A stretch of DNA of 64,000 bases, taken from positions 96,001-160,000 of the forward strand of contig JAIGNY010003269.1 of assembly GCA_020152595.1 (NCBI GenBank). The letters run 5' to 3'. Made by a program: the position numbers and the translations under genes. Source of the DNA: Chiridota heheva (taxonomy: Eukaryota > Echinodermata > Holothuroidea > Apodida > Chiridotidae). Under the pieces are notes generated by a model. That model worked only from the letters and a program-made list of their open reading frames with translations. It did not search any database and had not been told where the DNA came from. Numbering within the stretch: the first letter of the stretch is position 1; the number at the start of each line of letters is the position of its first letter. Below, in pieces: positions 52,093 through 62,334 of the stretch.

Positions 52093-52599
52093 GGAATTAA
52101 ATGTTAAAATGGCGCGCCATATGGGATAGAGGTAATGCAGTCCATATTTGTTCAAAACAAAAATATATGTATCGTGTAACACTTTTACGGTCCGAAAACA
52201 ATGTCGTCAGATGAGATCATTTCCAAAAGTAATTGAAGTAGGGTATATTTGGCAACGTATATAAATCCCGAACTGTCGTCAATTTAGTTTTGTAGCAGGT
52301 TTTACTCATAAAAAAAGATGATAGATTTTAATGTAATACAACTTTGTGGGAGAATGTGTTGCTGTGATTTCAAACTGAGACTTTTCCTATTCGTATATTG
52401 GCATTTCTTGTCAACCTTCATATTTGAATATCTTCTGGTAGAAATAACATATCAACATGATATTTGTACTAAATTGTTTCTAAAAGAGTCCTCTTTCTTA
52501 TGAAAAGTTACCAAAAAAACATGGGAATATTCCGTAAATAAGAGTTTTGAGCGCTTTCTGCACCATTTTGTTTCTTCGGGAAAGACTAGGCAGATTGGG

Positions 52600-53085
52600 G
52601 GAGATCAGGAAGAGGCTACGTAGTAGATCGGGGAAGACCAGGTAAATCGGGAGAGACCAGCCAGATCAGACTCTGTACCTGTATAGCATGACACTTTACC
52701 ATCACAGAACATATCACATTTCGCCGAGACCAGGCAGATCGGCGGAGACTATAAAGGGAAATCGGAGCAGACCAGGTAGATCGGGGAAGACCAGACAGAT
52801 CGGGGAAACTACGGAAATCGGAAAAGATCAGGTCGGGGCCCGTAGGCCAGGTAGATCAGGGAAGACCAGGTAGATCGGGGAAGACCAGACAGATCAGGGA
52901 AACTACGTAAATCGGGAAAGATCAGGTTGGGGCCCGTAGACCAGGTAGATCGGAGAAGACCAGGTAGATCGGGGAAGACCAGACAGGTCGGGAAAACTAA
53001 GGGAAAGATCAGGTCGGGGCCCGTAGACCAGGTAGATCAAGTGGGAGACCATATAGATCCAGGGAGACCAGGCAGATGGGTGGAG
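52600..53085. repeat. GACCAGGTAGATC tandem array with higher-order units
   Basis: A basic unit near 18-19 bp (GACCAGGTAGATCGGGGAA and variants). Within it a larger unit, marked by GGTCGGGGCCCGTAG at 52831, 52925 (one change) and 53012, repeats at 94 and 87 bp. ORFs across it are repeat-derived. Confidence 0.85.
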
Positions 53086-53115
53086 GAGGGGCAAAGCAAA
53101 ACGTTTAAATTATGA

Positions 53116-54377
53116 CGTCATCAGCCCAGCAGGAATTGTTGGATTGCTTTGTTTTTCTTTACAATCTACCTCAAGTTTTCTAGCTTATGCAAAAAAAATG
53201 TTTTGCAAGGGTGAAAGGAAATTTTTCGTGTACACATACAATTATCAAAACATGGTGTTAAAACTTTGTTTCACATCATTTTGGAATAAAAACTAATCAC
53301 ATTGGTACAGATATACATTATAATCCGTATGTCCCTTTGAAAAATTATGTCTGCATGCACAATATGTAACTACAGAATTTAAGAAAATGGCAGACCCCCC
53401 TTCCCGTATCTATTTAAAACATGAAAAACTTGAGATAGATAAGTTATTGAGTTGCTGTGTTTGGCAGTTGGTTAAGATTTGTATCCTCTATCATATGAAA
53501 TAATGATTGCATCACACTTTATGTCTCCTTTAAGAAATTTGAAAATGATAACCCGATCTGGATCCATTCACCATACGAATTGTAAAATAGAAATCAAATA
53601 TTATTTAACAAAAAACGCTTTAAAACTTCATACGATTAATAAACTAAGAATTAACCTAATTAGAAACCACTTATTTTCCGGCAAAAGACTCCTCCCTCTC
53701 ACGTATTTGTTTCCTAGAGTAGCCTACACTCATAATGTGACATTCGTTTATTGGTAGCAACAACTTGTCCTTAACTGCAAGAAAAGTATTATTGTACAAC
53801 CGTGAAATTATTTTCCCGAATACAGTTGAGAATTGGGCATTTTACAATTCAGCAGTTTAGGGCAGAAAAATTAAAATTTGATTATCCAAACTCGGAAACT
53901 TTAGTCTGATATACTTGTCGTTAACAAGGGACAACGCTTTATCACCCATTCTTGACCTCTCAAATAATTATTTTCAACCGAAATAATCGTTTTGAACACC
54001 AATGTTAAGAAGCAGTAGACAAGGTACATACAGGTACACATTAACAACTGAACTTTGTATTTCCTCTCTCTGAATCAAAATAAATTATCTTTCTGTAATT
54101 ACATTATATAACTGTACACATGAATTGCGTTTAAGAAATCAATATTAGCCCATGTTTTTCAGTTTTCTGAAGATAAAGGAAAAACAATTGGCATGCCCAT
54201 TAAGTCCAAGCACATCAGTGCTGAAGTCCATGGCAAGGGTTATGTTATTATTGACCTTTGATATTAATCATATTTCGTACTAACCTCGCTCGGAAGTGTT
54301 CAGAATAATATTGAAATTGCCATTTTCTCGAAAACCATTTCGCTTTCCCGCGAAAGTTTAAAATTCACAAAATTGAT
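53116..54377 (-). other. Probable 3' flank/UTR of Sp5, otherwise unannotated
   Basis: AT-rich sequence downstream of the Sp5 stop. The UTR may extend to about 53.7 kb. A 92-codon plus frame (53479-53757) overlaps on the other strand and is unrecognised. Confidence 0.35.
53747..53752 (-). terminator. Possible poly(A) signal for the Sp5-like gene
   Basis: AATAAA on the minus strand, about 630 bp beyond the Sp5 stop codon. I saw no closer canonical signal on this strand. The hexamer is common in AT-rich DNA, so the call is tentative. Confidence 0.25.
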
Positions 54378-55499
54378 TTAATCTGATGTTACATCGACAA
54401 ACTCGTCCTCTGAATCTTCCACTTCGGTTAATGTTTTGACAGGTTCCTTGGCTGCGTGAGTCTTGACGTGTTTGGAAAGATGGTCACTCCTCATGAAACG
54501 TTTACCACAGTCTTTACAAACGAATCTCTTTTCTCCTGTGTGAGTGCGAAGATGGCGCTGAAGCTCGTCGGAACGTGTGAAACTTTTTCCACAGAACAAC
54601 CAGTGACAGACGAAAGGACGCTCACCAGCGTGCCACCGAAGATGAGCTTTTAGATGGGATGTTTTGCCGTACACTTTACCGCAACCTGGAATATGACAGA
54701 TGTGTTGACGACGTTTAGCTGGTTCCGACGAGTTTGATGCATTAAGACAATTTGGACAACGGCATCGTCGGCAACGCCTGGCAGCAAGTCTAGCCAAAGA
54801 TGATCCTTGCTCAGGAGTTGGAATGCTGGTTGGATACGGTGTGAATTGAGGTGAAGGAAAAGTTGGAAGCGTTGTGCCTGGTAAAGACTGATGATACTGA
54901 TTAACCGGCATTGGTGCGTGAGCTGGCATATTGTAGTGACATATTCTAGATTGTGATGCCGCAGAAGGCAAATGAAAAGGCGGGCAAGCGCTTGGAGTTG
55001 TACAACAGAGAGGAGCTGATGGGAACCGGTGACTAGGAATCTGGCTACAGTTACATGAGTGACAACACTGGGGTGGTTGCTGTATAAATGACGGGCGAGG
55101 AATGCAGCAGGGCCCAGAAAAGGGCGACGATGGATGTTGGCATGGAGAAGGAGGTTGCAGAGATTGTAAGCTATACCCAGATGGTGAACACTGAGGAGGT
55201 GGTACCATTGGTGGTGACGGGATCATTGTGGGAAACGTAAGAGGCCTACAACTGGATGTTGGTTCGACAGCAGTGAAAGCACCGGTACAACTGTGTTTGA
55301 ACGAGCTCTGTGGTAGACAGTCTGCTGCGATAGGGCTCAATGGCTGCGGCATGTATGAAGAATATGCGGGTGGGCTTTGCATAGCGGGTGGGCTTTGCAT
55401 AGCTGGCGGTGGTATGGGCGTAGATCCGATTTTATTGCAAGTAGCTGCTAATAAGGCAAGTGGACTTGGCTTGGACGAATCGATACCCTCGGTTGGAAG
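54378..55499 (-). CDS. Sp5: Sp5-like zinc-finger transcription factor, last coding exon
   Basis: This encodes the 373-residue C-terminal part of an Sp-family DNA-binding regulator that acts in the nucleus on GC/GT boxes. Positions below are in the inferred 385-residue protein. The Sp box [14 protein letters not shown] is at about 24-37. A long Pro/Ser/Cys-rich region follows. The buttonhead box CRRCRCPNC is at about 255-263. Three C2H2 fingers lie at about 280-302, 310-332 and 340-360, with the usual Sp/KLF contact sets (KTSHLKA, RSDELQR, RSDHLSK). The protein ends in an acidic tail. The exon begins after a tctttcag acceptor; the eight residues before it in the open frame are intronic. The buttonhead box followed closely by the fingers, and the modest length, favour Sp5 over Sp1-4; Sp6-9 is less likely. 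A small in-frame duplication gives AMQSPP twice. The frame ends in TAA, and a possible AATAAA signal lies about 630 bp further on. Confidence 0.93.
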   Translation of the reverse strand, partial: LPTEGIDSSKPSPLALLAATCNKIGSTPIPPPAMQSPPAMQSPPAYSSYMPQPLSPIAADCLPQSSFKHSCTGAFTAVEPTSSCRPLTFPTMIPSPPMVPPPQCSPSGYSLQSLQPPSPCQHPSSPFSGPCCIPRPSFIQQPPQCCHSCNCSQIPSHRFPSAPLCCTTPSACPPFHLPSAASQSRICHYNMPAHAPMPVNQYHQSLPGTTLPTFPSPQFTPYPTSIPTPEQGSSLARLAARRCRRCRCPNCLNASNSSEPAKRRQHICHIPGCGKVYGKTSHLKAHLRWHAGERPFVCHWLFCGKSFTRSDELQRHLRTHTGEKRFVCKDCGKRFMRSDHLSKHVKTHAAKEPVKTLTEVEDSEDEFVDVTSD

Positions 55500-55617
55500 C
55501 TGAAAGACATAAAAGAAGAACACTCATAAACAACTCGTTTACAAATCATAATCAAATTGTTGCATATGTAAACCACTATTTAGCAAAGCTAAAGAATTCA
55601 ACTATATTTATAAAAAA

Positions 55618-55660
<43 letters not shown>

Positions 55661-55663
55661 TTA

Positions 55664-55698
<35 letters not shown>

Positions 55699-55794
55699 AA
55701 TATATCTGCCTGACAGATCCTATATGAATCATTAAACTAGAGTTTTGACACTTAAGAAATAACCCTGACATTCCATCTGAAACTTACTCACACA

Positions 55795-55920
55795 GACCCC
55801 TAGCTTGATTTAAAAAGGGGCAGGTTGCTAGACTTGTTGAGGGGCTTATTGATGCGGGCGCGAAACACTGCATCTTTTCGGCGTAGAGTCCAGGGGCCCC
55901 CGTAAGGGTGAAGCCCCTGG
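55795..55920. mobile_element. Partial copy of the CAGACCCC TIR element in the Sp5 intron
   Basis: Begins CAGACCCCTAGCTTGATTT and matches the reverse complement of about 38764-38894 over roughly 125 bp (shared GGGGCAGG, GCTAGACTTGTTGA, TCTTTTCGGC and GTCCAGGGGC blocks). Only one terminus is present. Confidence 0.6.
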
Positions 55921-56597
55921 TAAAGAAGCTCTGGTGTTTTATGTACATGTAAGGTATTTCATTTATGAAATTAAATTAATTTATGAAATCAAACCAGATT
56001 ATCAAGTACAAAAAATATATATATTTATAAATATATATTTTGTTTCTGATGAGGGACATGGCGCCTCCAGAGGGCGGGCGAAACCCAGGGGGCGGGGACG
56101 ACCCCAGAGGCCTGGCCTTGTTTCTGGTGTCATTTCAAGAGCATGTGGTTTTACCAAAATTAAAAATGCTGCAATGTTGAAAATTTTTATAGCATATTTT
56201 GTTAGAATTAATCTAAATTGTTGCTTTTTGTCCATGTCATTAATACTATGTTTTATGGGGCAAACAAAGACCAGCAGCACAGCACTCACACTATTGTAAA
56301 GTTGTTGTTTTTCTTTTGTGTGTGAATTATTTATATTTATTAGAAAGTAGAAAGAGAGTGTAATCAAAGTAATTGAATTACTTTCTGGAACAGGTGAGAA
56401 ATCTCAATTAAATGGTAGACATCCTGTAAAAGTTATTTTCCCCTTCACAACCCATCTCAATCTTTTCTCTCTTTAACCAAAAAATAGTTGTTTACCTGTT
56501 TATATCCTAGCAATATTACTATTTATTCAGTGATTACTTTTCCTAGTGATATACTTATCAATTGATGCAAATAATCTCCTCCTCTCCCTATTTTATT

Positions 56598-56827
56598 GTG
56601 GAGCCTGGAAAAAGTTACCTCCCTAGGAAAAGTTACCCCCATCATATATATTTTTTTTTTTGTGTTAAGAAGATTTTACCTTTTTTTTTAATGGAACATC
56701 TGCACAAGGGACATGAAGAAGGAAGAAAGTGAACACTTTTGACTATCCAAACCTTGTGTACATCAGTTTATTTAATCTGGATTCTTTCTTCCTATGTTAC
56801 CTTGCAGGGGAAGAGGGCTACATTATA
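56598..56827. mobile_element. Unclassified insert in the solo LTR
   Basis: About 230 bp that break LTR homology between TTTTATT and CCTTATTTGG. It contains AAAAGTTACC twice near its left end and two T/A runs. No coding sequence or clear target duplication was seen. Confidence 0.4.
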
Positions 56828-56860
56828 CCTTATTTGGATCACATTTATGCCTCTTACCAT

Positions 56861-57150
56861 TATCCCTTTATCTACCAAGTGTGGTGTAGCGCTTATCTTA
56901 CCTGTCTACAGACCACACGGCCCTGGGTTCAAGCCTGGGTTGGGTAGACACGCCAGTGTACCACAACTGGTTATCAAAGGCCGTGGACATTGACTTGCTT
57001 GTCGATGTTATGTCTGTCCGTACGTCGTACCTGTGTTCTCGTCCGGGTCGTATTAAGCGTTTCGTGATAGCATTGTTACTATCATAACCGAATACGCAGG
57101 CGACGACCCCGTCATTGTATTTGTGTTCACTCGTCGTCGTCGTCGGCGGC
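56861..57150 (+). mobile_element. tRNA-derived SINE nested in the solo LTR
   Basis: It is bounded by perfect 12-bp direct repeats GCCTCTTACCAT at 56849-56860 and 57151-57162; the LTR continues on either side. The head has a B-box-like GGTTCAAGCCT and an A-box-like TGGTGTAGCGCTTATC, as in tRNA-derived RNA polymerase III promoters. The tail is rich in TCGTCGTCG. Short ORFs through it are not considered genes. Confidence 0.65.
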
Positions 57151-58065
57151 GCCTCTTACCATGCATGCACTTAGTCATGATTCAGAGAAATATACTTGTG
57201 GTTTTACTCTCATTCACTGCCAAGCACATCTTCATTACCTCCCTTTGTTAATGCAGTAAAATGCTCTCACTTGTTTTACGAATCTGTTAAGTTTGGTTGT
57301 GATACTGTGATTGTTACAACATGATTTAAAGTTTCAAATCTAATCTGTGTTCGCTGTTTGTATCAGTAAGTGAAATATTTTATGTAGCTTCCTACCATGA
57401 AGCCTCCATCCTGACAATGTGAAATATTAGGAGCCGACATTTATAAAGAAAAAATTGAAAGTGTGATGGTACTATTTAATTCGTCCATCCATACAAGCTG
57501 ACCAGATAACTTTGTGACCTATTAAAACGCAATGTTCCTCTTTCTATAGTGTGTACACATATATCCGGAAAGCGTCTAGTACATACTCTGTATATATACA
57601 GTAATATTGATAATAACAACAATATAGAAAATCGTAATTCAAAATAACACATGAAAATATAATTAAAATATCTTATGGTGTAATATGCATCATCAGATTG
57701 GTACTTTCTTATTTAAAGAATTCATAATAGTATCTTTTCAGCATAAGACAACGTGTGAAAGATGACATAGATCCGATATCACATATCGAATATGTAAACT
57801 GTTTGTGTCAGACATGCCATCTGTGGCCAGAATTGAAGCGGCAAAGTATGACTGATTAGTTTTGTTTTCTGGAATTGGTTTTCGTGACCGGCTTTTAGTT
57901 TTGCTGGCCATTTTGTATCGTTATAATTTTTTTCAAATAGATTACGGAAGTGATTTCATTTGGCAATCAATCACATGCACCGATTATTTTAACACGTGAA
58001 ACACTTTTACACGGAAATCTCTATTTTAGACTAAAAAACACATGAATGAAAATTAAAAATCTCAC

Positions 58066-58101
58066 CTTTAGAAAATTTTCCGAATATTGAAAATCTGGCA
58101 T
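58066..58101 (-). CDS. Sp5: Inferred first coding exon of the Sp5-like gene
   Basis: This is a 12-codon exon, MPDFQYSENFLK, ending in AAG followed by GTGAGA, a good splice donor. It is phase 0, which matches the phase-0 acceptor of the zinc-finger exon 2,566 bp downstream on the same strand. The ATG has A at -3. Sp5 genes in other animals also have a very short first coding exon just before the Sp-box exon (family knowledge), so the structure fits. An in-frame ATG 30 bp upstream has a poor context (T at -3 and +4) and is less likely. The join is inferred from splice signals and phase; no transcript evidence is available here. Confidence 0.6.
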
Positions 58102-58370
58102 CTTGCTTTGTTTCCCAAATTCGATATACATAAAGTGTAGAGCGATGATGTTATAACCATTGGATATCCGTTTTATTATGGATTAAAGGCGCAACCAAAC
58201 ACAAACTGAACAGTGTAAAACGTGAAAAATGTGACTGTAATTATTGCCAGGAATAGTGTTGCATACAAAGTGTGATCGAAACTTAAGTCTGAGGACACAG
58301 CTGCATACTGAAACTATTTGTACAGGCTTTGCTTGAATAGGCCTATCTCCTATGACGCGGGTTTATATCT

Positions 58371-58377
58371 CTTTGAT
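58371..58377 (+). promoter_or_regulatory. Second candidate TCF/LEF site upstream of Sp5
   Basis: CTTTGAT matches the TCF/LEF core and lies about 270 bp upstream of the inferred Sp5 start. The seven-base core is short enough to occur by chance. Its weight comes from the stronger site at 58629. Confidence 0.3.
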
Positions 58378-58561
58378 GTAGGCGCCCGCCAATCATTACA
58401 CTATGATGTGCCTTTGTGTGGTGCCGCGAGCCAACCAAAACGCACGCTACTGTCATGAAAGGCGGGCCGATCCATTAACCATTGACAATAGTCGTGCTGG
58501 GTTGCTGTTGACAGGGAAAATAAGAGTTCATTATAAGTGAGGATTCGGAGGGCGGAGGGTT

Positions 58562-58568
58562 GGGCGGG
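58562..58568 (+). promoter_or_regulatory. GC box in the Sp5 upstream region
   Basis: GGGCGGG, with a related GGCGGG near 58461. These are potential Sp/KLF binding sites and would allow self-regulation by the Sp5-like protein. This upstream stretch is more GC-rich than most of the window, consistent with a promoter region. Confidence 0.3.
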
Positions 58569-58628
58569 CTAGTTAATGAAGTAATACAAGACTGCCAATT
58601 TTGGACAAACAAATAATTGAATCCTGTT

Positions 58629-58638
58629 AGATCAAAGG
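58629..58638 (+). promoter_or_regulatory. Candidate TCF/LEF site upstream of Sp5
   Basis: AGATCAAAGG is a full match to the high-affinity TCF/LEF consensus. It lies about 530 bp upstream of the inferred Sp5 start codon. Vertebrate Sp5 is a known direct Wnt/beta-catenin target, so a site here is expected, but binding is inferred. Confidence 0.45.
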
Positions 58639-58812
58639 TGTTTATTCCGACAGAAAGAACCGCTGATTGGTTGACGAGTAATTCTAGGTTTGAAGAGAGA
58701 TAATCATATGCACTAGTTTAGTCTATGAAAATTGTTAGCAATGGTTGCGTTGTTATCTTTTCCTATACTGAGCTAATTTGGTCGTGGGTTGAGGGTATTG
58801 ATAAAGTTAAAG

Positions 58813-58857
58813 ATGAAAGAGGTTGATGCCGACATGTCTCATTCTCCTGGCGCTAAG
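58813..58857 (+). CDS. Candidate first coding exon, divergent from Sp5
   Basis: This 15-codon stretch, MKEVDADMSHSPGAK, ends in AAG followed by GTTAGT, an acceptable splice donor. It begins about 710 bp from the Sp5 start on the opposite strand, so a shared divergent promoter is possible. If the donor is not used, the frame stays open for 22 more codons. I do not recognise the sequence and found no matching downstream exon, so this may be a chance ORF. Confidence 0.2.
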
Positions 58858-59549
58858 GTTAGTTTAGATATCGTGTTAAGGAAAATTAGGAAGAAAAAGG
58901 CTAAGAGAATTTTGTTATCAGTTTAAAACCCTACGGCGTAACTTTTTACATCCGACCAGGCCGCGTATCGAATCTTAAGAGAACAGGGGCACCGAGATTT
59001 CCTTCGAAATATTTTCCCGAAAATAACTGAACAATTTTAGATATACTCTAAGAAGCCCTCGTAACACGGTTTTAGACCTCTTTTTTATATTTATGCATAA
59101 TGCGCAGGCAGACTCAAAATGGTAATCAATGGATAGGTTGTTCAGCTACATCAGCATTATTCTAGTCATATTCACAGAACACGAAACACATATCGAAACA
59201 TAAAAACCCAGCCAACAATAATGTATGTGGGCCATTCTCAAAATGTGGGAGGGGTGGCTAAGAACCTTCGTAATGTTATTTCTTGGGACCCCTAATTGCC
59301 CACGTGGCTATTCTACTGATGGGCCCGTGAAACCCACTTCACAAGTGGGACCCAGTCACCCACTTCCATGCATGCGTCACCACGTTCCACATGTGGAGGA
59401 GAACTTGTAGCCTAATAGGACGTGCTGGTTAAGTGCCAACACATTTTATAGGTTATTTCTTGATGCACGCTGGGATATCTGCTACCAGCTTCAACTTTGG
59501 ATAGCAGAGGCGAGGATCAAAACGTTTAAGCCTGGAAACAGGTCATAAA

Positions 59550-59594
59550 ATGTTGACGATGTTTTTATCACTTGTGCTTGTCACTCATACATTG
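59550..59594 (+). CDS. Candidate signal-peptide exon of an unidentified gene
   Basis: MLTMFLSLVLVTHTL is hydrophobic and looks like the core of a secretion signal. It ends in TTG followed by GTAAGT, a near-consensus splice donor in phase 0, and the ATG has A at -3. A short first exon carrying a signal peptide is a common layout for secreted or membrane proteins. One possible next exon starts at about 59924, after CCACAG, and stays open for roughly 29 codons in phase 0. The protein is unrecognised and the rest of the gene may lie outside the window. Confidence 0.3.
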
Positions 59595-59760
59595 GTAAGT
59601 TATAGGTCCATAACCTGATTAACTGTTGTTATCAAGTACAATAGTCACCTGGTAGTTCATGCAATGTTTTATGGACTCATTGTTTTTTGGGGGAAGAAAG
59701 ACATTGTCGACGTTCGTCCCCCAATCCCAATAACTATATCATAGTACTTTTTAACATGAC

Positions 59761-59829
59761 AGCTGGTTACCCACCCGGGAACTTCTAAGCTACCAGCTGG
59801 TTCCCCACCCGGGAACTTCTAAGCTACCA
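59761..59829. repeat. 34-bp duplication
   Basis: Two copies of AGCTGGTT(A/C)CCCACCCGGG followed by AACTTCTAAGCTACC, then a partial third. Confidence 0.8.
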
Positions 59830-61002
59830 GGTTCTAACCAAAGGAAAATGTAGTTTTTCGGAAGTAGGCATATGCCATTATGTTAACTATGCTCTGTATG
59901 CAGATCTACACCATTCGCCACAGGAACCAAACTTAATCAGTCCGGGGGATCCTTTACAGAAGTTTCCCACAATGGATCTATCCAAATTCAAAGTTTGTAT
60001 AGGAAAAACATAAGATTCAGCTTATATTTCGAGCGCGGGGAACTCAACCACTGCGAAGGCAGGAAGGGTTCAATTTTTTCTTCACGATTTAAGATAATGG
60101 CATTTAAATTATCTTTTCACCGTGCGCTTTTAAAATTCACCGTGCGGTTTTCGAGAAATTTAGAGAAAAGTGATGAAATCTTATAGGCAGTCGCGCTTTA
60201 ACAAGGATTTCTGAAATTATGAGAAAAAAGTTGGGGATTTGTGAAAATTATTTAGCAATAACTGCGTGATAGTACAGTAATAACGAACTTTGTTTTGCTT
60301 TCGCGAAAATGAGCATGAAAAAGCAAACTTTGTTACAAATCTTCAATGAAACGAATGATAAGCGTCTATGACTGAAACTTCACAATGAAGATTGCAGTTT
60401 CCATATATCACTGTAAGCTCAGTGCGCATGCTTGAGTCTCCTGATCGGGGGACTTACTGAGTCCCCGATCGGCGGTACGAACCGAACTATTAAAAGGGAT
60501 AATCATGCAGGGAAGTTTGAATGAATCGGTCGCCTCATCTGGCCAGTGGCTTAGCCAGAAAGGCGATCGCACCCCCTCCCCTACCATCCTCCAATATTTT
60601 AATTTGTCGGTTTAGATTGGTGCCGGCGGTTTAACAAGATTTGACATTCCAGGTGATTATTAGGTTTTTAGATTTCAGAAGGGCACTAGGCTCAGAAAAA
60701 GGTTCTTCGGTAATAATATATTAAACATATGTGCGATTTTGTATTTAAATACATGAACCGTCAAGACACACATAGGGAGAGGGGGAGGGGCGGTGGGTGT
60801 CGGAATACATGTAATATAGAACAGGCTCATTTTAAACGTTTGACAACATTTACACAAGTTTGTCGTAAATTATTTAAATCCTTTCTTTCAGTCTTTTAGA
60901 CAACCCATATATTTCAAAGAGTGACCGTAAATCTAACCAAGTACAAACGTAAACAATAAATTAATATATTTCCACATTGCGCGTTTTCATGATTTTGAGT
61001 TT
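59830..61002. other. No firm gene
   Basis: Contains an open plus frame from the acceptor-like site at about 59903 to 60186 (about 94 codons) without a recognised domain, and a hairpin GATCGGGGGACT/AGTCCCCGATC at 60443-60470. A candidate exon for the gene starting at 59550 might lie here. Confidence 0.3.
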
Positions 61003-61640
61003 TGTATATGGTTTATTATATATAGCTCTCTTTGACATGAATTTTGACTTGTATAATACACCTTCTTACTATGCGTTGTGACATACGTTTTTGCCCTTGA
61101 AATGTCAATTTTGCGAGAGCTTTCGGGAGCTTCGCCCTGGACCCCACCAGGGGGCCCTGGACTCCACGCCGACAAGTCGAGCGCTTTGCGCTTGGATTTT
61201 GTGATTTGTATATGGTGTATTATAGCTCTCTTTGACATGAATTTTGACGTGTTATAATACACCTTACTATGCGTTGTGACATACTTTTATGCCATTGAAA
61301 TGTCAATTTTGCGAGAGCTTCCGGGGGCTTTTCCCCCTGGACCCCACCAGCACCAGGGGCCTTTGAGCGGGTCCCTGGACCCCACGCCGACAAGTCCAGC
61401 GCTTTGCGCTTTGTATATGGCTCACATGAATTTTGACTTATAATACACCTTCTTACTATGTGTTGTGACATACTTTTTTTGCCCTTGAAATGCCATTTTT
61501 GCGAGAGTTTCCGGGGGCTTCGCCCCTTGGACCTCTACCGCAGCTTCGCCCCTAGACCCCACCAACGGATCTTAAGCGGGTCCTTGGACCCCATGTCAAA
61601 ACGTCGAGCGCTTTGCGGTCGAAGTGACACCTTCGGTGTC
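61003..61640. repeat. Three tandem copies, ~205 bp
   Basis: Each copy has a TTTGTATATGG start (about 61003, 61206, 61411), a GCGTTGTGACATAC box, a TTTTGCGAGAG box, and a GC-rich CCCTGGACCCCAC ... GCGCTTTGCG end. The GC-rich part resembles the TCGGCGT...GTCCAGGGGC segment of the elements at 38764-38894 and 55795-55920. Not coding; ORFs are shadows. Confidence 0.75.
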
Positions 61641-62194
61641 ACCTCAACTATGCCACTTAATACCGTGTCGGTTTAATTCAACCCCCCCCCCCCCTTCCCC
61701 ACCCTTATAGGCAAATCCCGGCTACGCCACTATCATATGCTATAGTCTGATAAGTTTCTGGTATAAGTTTATTATAGACTATCAAACAGTCAAAAGCGAC
61801 CGTGCGTATACGCCTCCGAACAGAAGGCCCTTTATCCTGTTATCAGTTTATATATTCACCATTGGCAGATTGGGCACCCATCTTAATGATCCACCTTGGT
61901 ATTTATACTCGTACTGGAAACGTATCTCCGTCATAATTCATAAGTAAGCACGTGAGAGGGGCAGGAACATACATTTGATGACATCATGAGTATGCTATAA
62001 CACCATGGTTTTATCATATAAAGTAAAAAAATCATGAAATATTGTTGCTATTGCTATATCAGTTTGTTCGATCATTTTTATTACTTTGATTTATTTTAAT
62101 GCCTATGTTTTTATTGTTTACAGTTTATTTCAAATATATGGAACATATGTTGTTGTTTGTTTGTTTGTTGTTGTTGTTTAGTTTTTTTTCTCTA

Positions 62195-62223
62195 AAGTTT
62201 CTCAACGTCACGTTGAGAAACTT
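62195..62223. repeat. Perfect 14-bp-arm palindrome
   Basis: Arms AAGTTTCTCAACGT and ACGTTGAGAAACTT are separated by a single C. It lies about 110 bp left of the foldback and could be a terminus of the same unit. Confidence 0.85.
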
Positions 62224-62334
62224 CGGGAAACGCGTTGCTCTGGTTGATGAGCTTCGTATGTTGAGCTGTGAAAATTAACACGTTGCTGAAGTTCGGCAAC
62301 GCTTTCTGCAATTCGACAACACGTTGTCTTCTTG

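Larger units (their letters stand above)
56425..57439 (+). mobile_element. Older solo LTR of the same family, with nested insertions
   Basis: The sequence starts TGTAAAAGTTATTTTCCCC and ends GGAGCCGACA. It is colinear with the LTRs at 1-536 and 3202-3738, including the AGTGATATACTTAT, TACTTGTGGTT and CCTCCATCCTGACAATGTG blocks. It is clearly more diverged than those two. Its 1,015 bp are explained by an unidentified insert of about 230 bp (56598-56827) and a SINE at 56861-57150. It lies in the large Sp5 intron in antisense orientation to that gene. No clear target duplication is visible at its ends. Confidence 0.75.

Noticed and set aside
54456-55503. Plus-strand ORFs within the Sp5 exon
   Set aside because: They are antisense shadows of the well-supported zinc-finger coding frame.
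60443-60470. Terminator-like GC hairpin
   Set aside because: No gene ends nearby and intrinsic terminators of this type are not used by animal RNA polymerase II; likely chance or repeat remnant.
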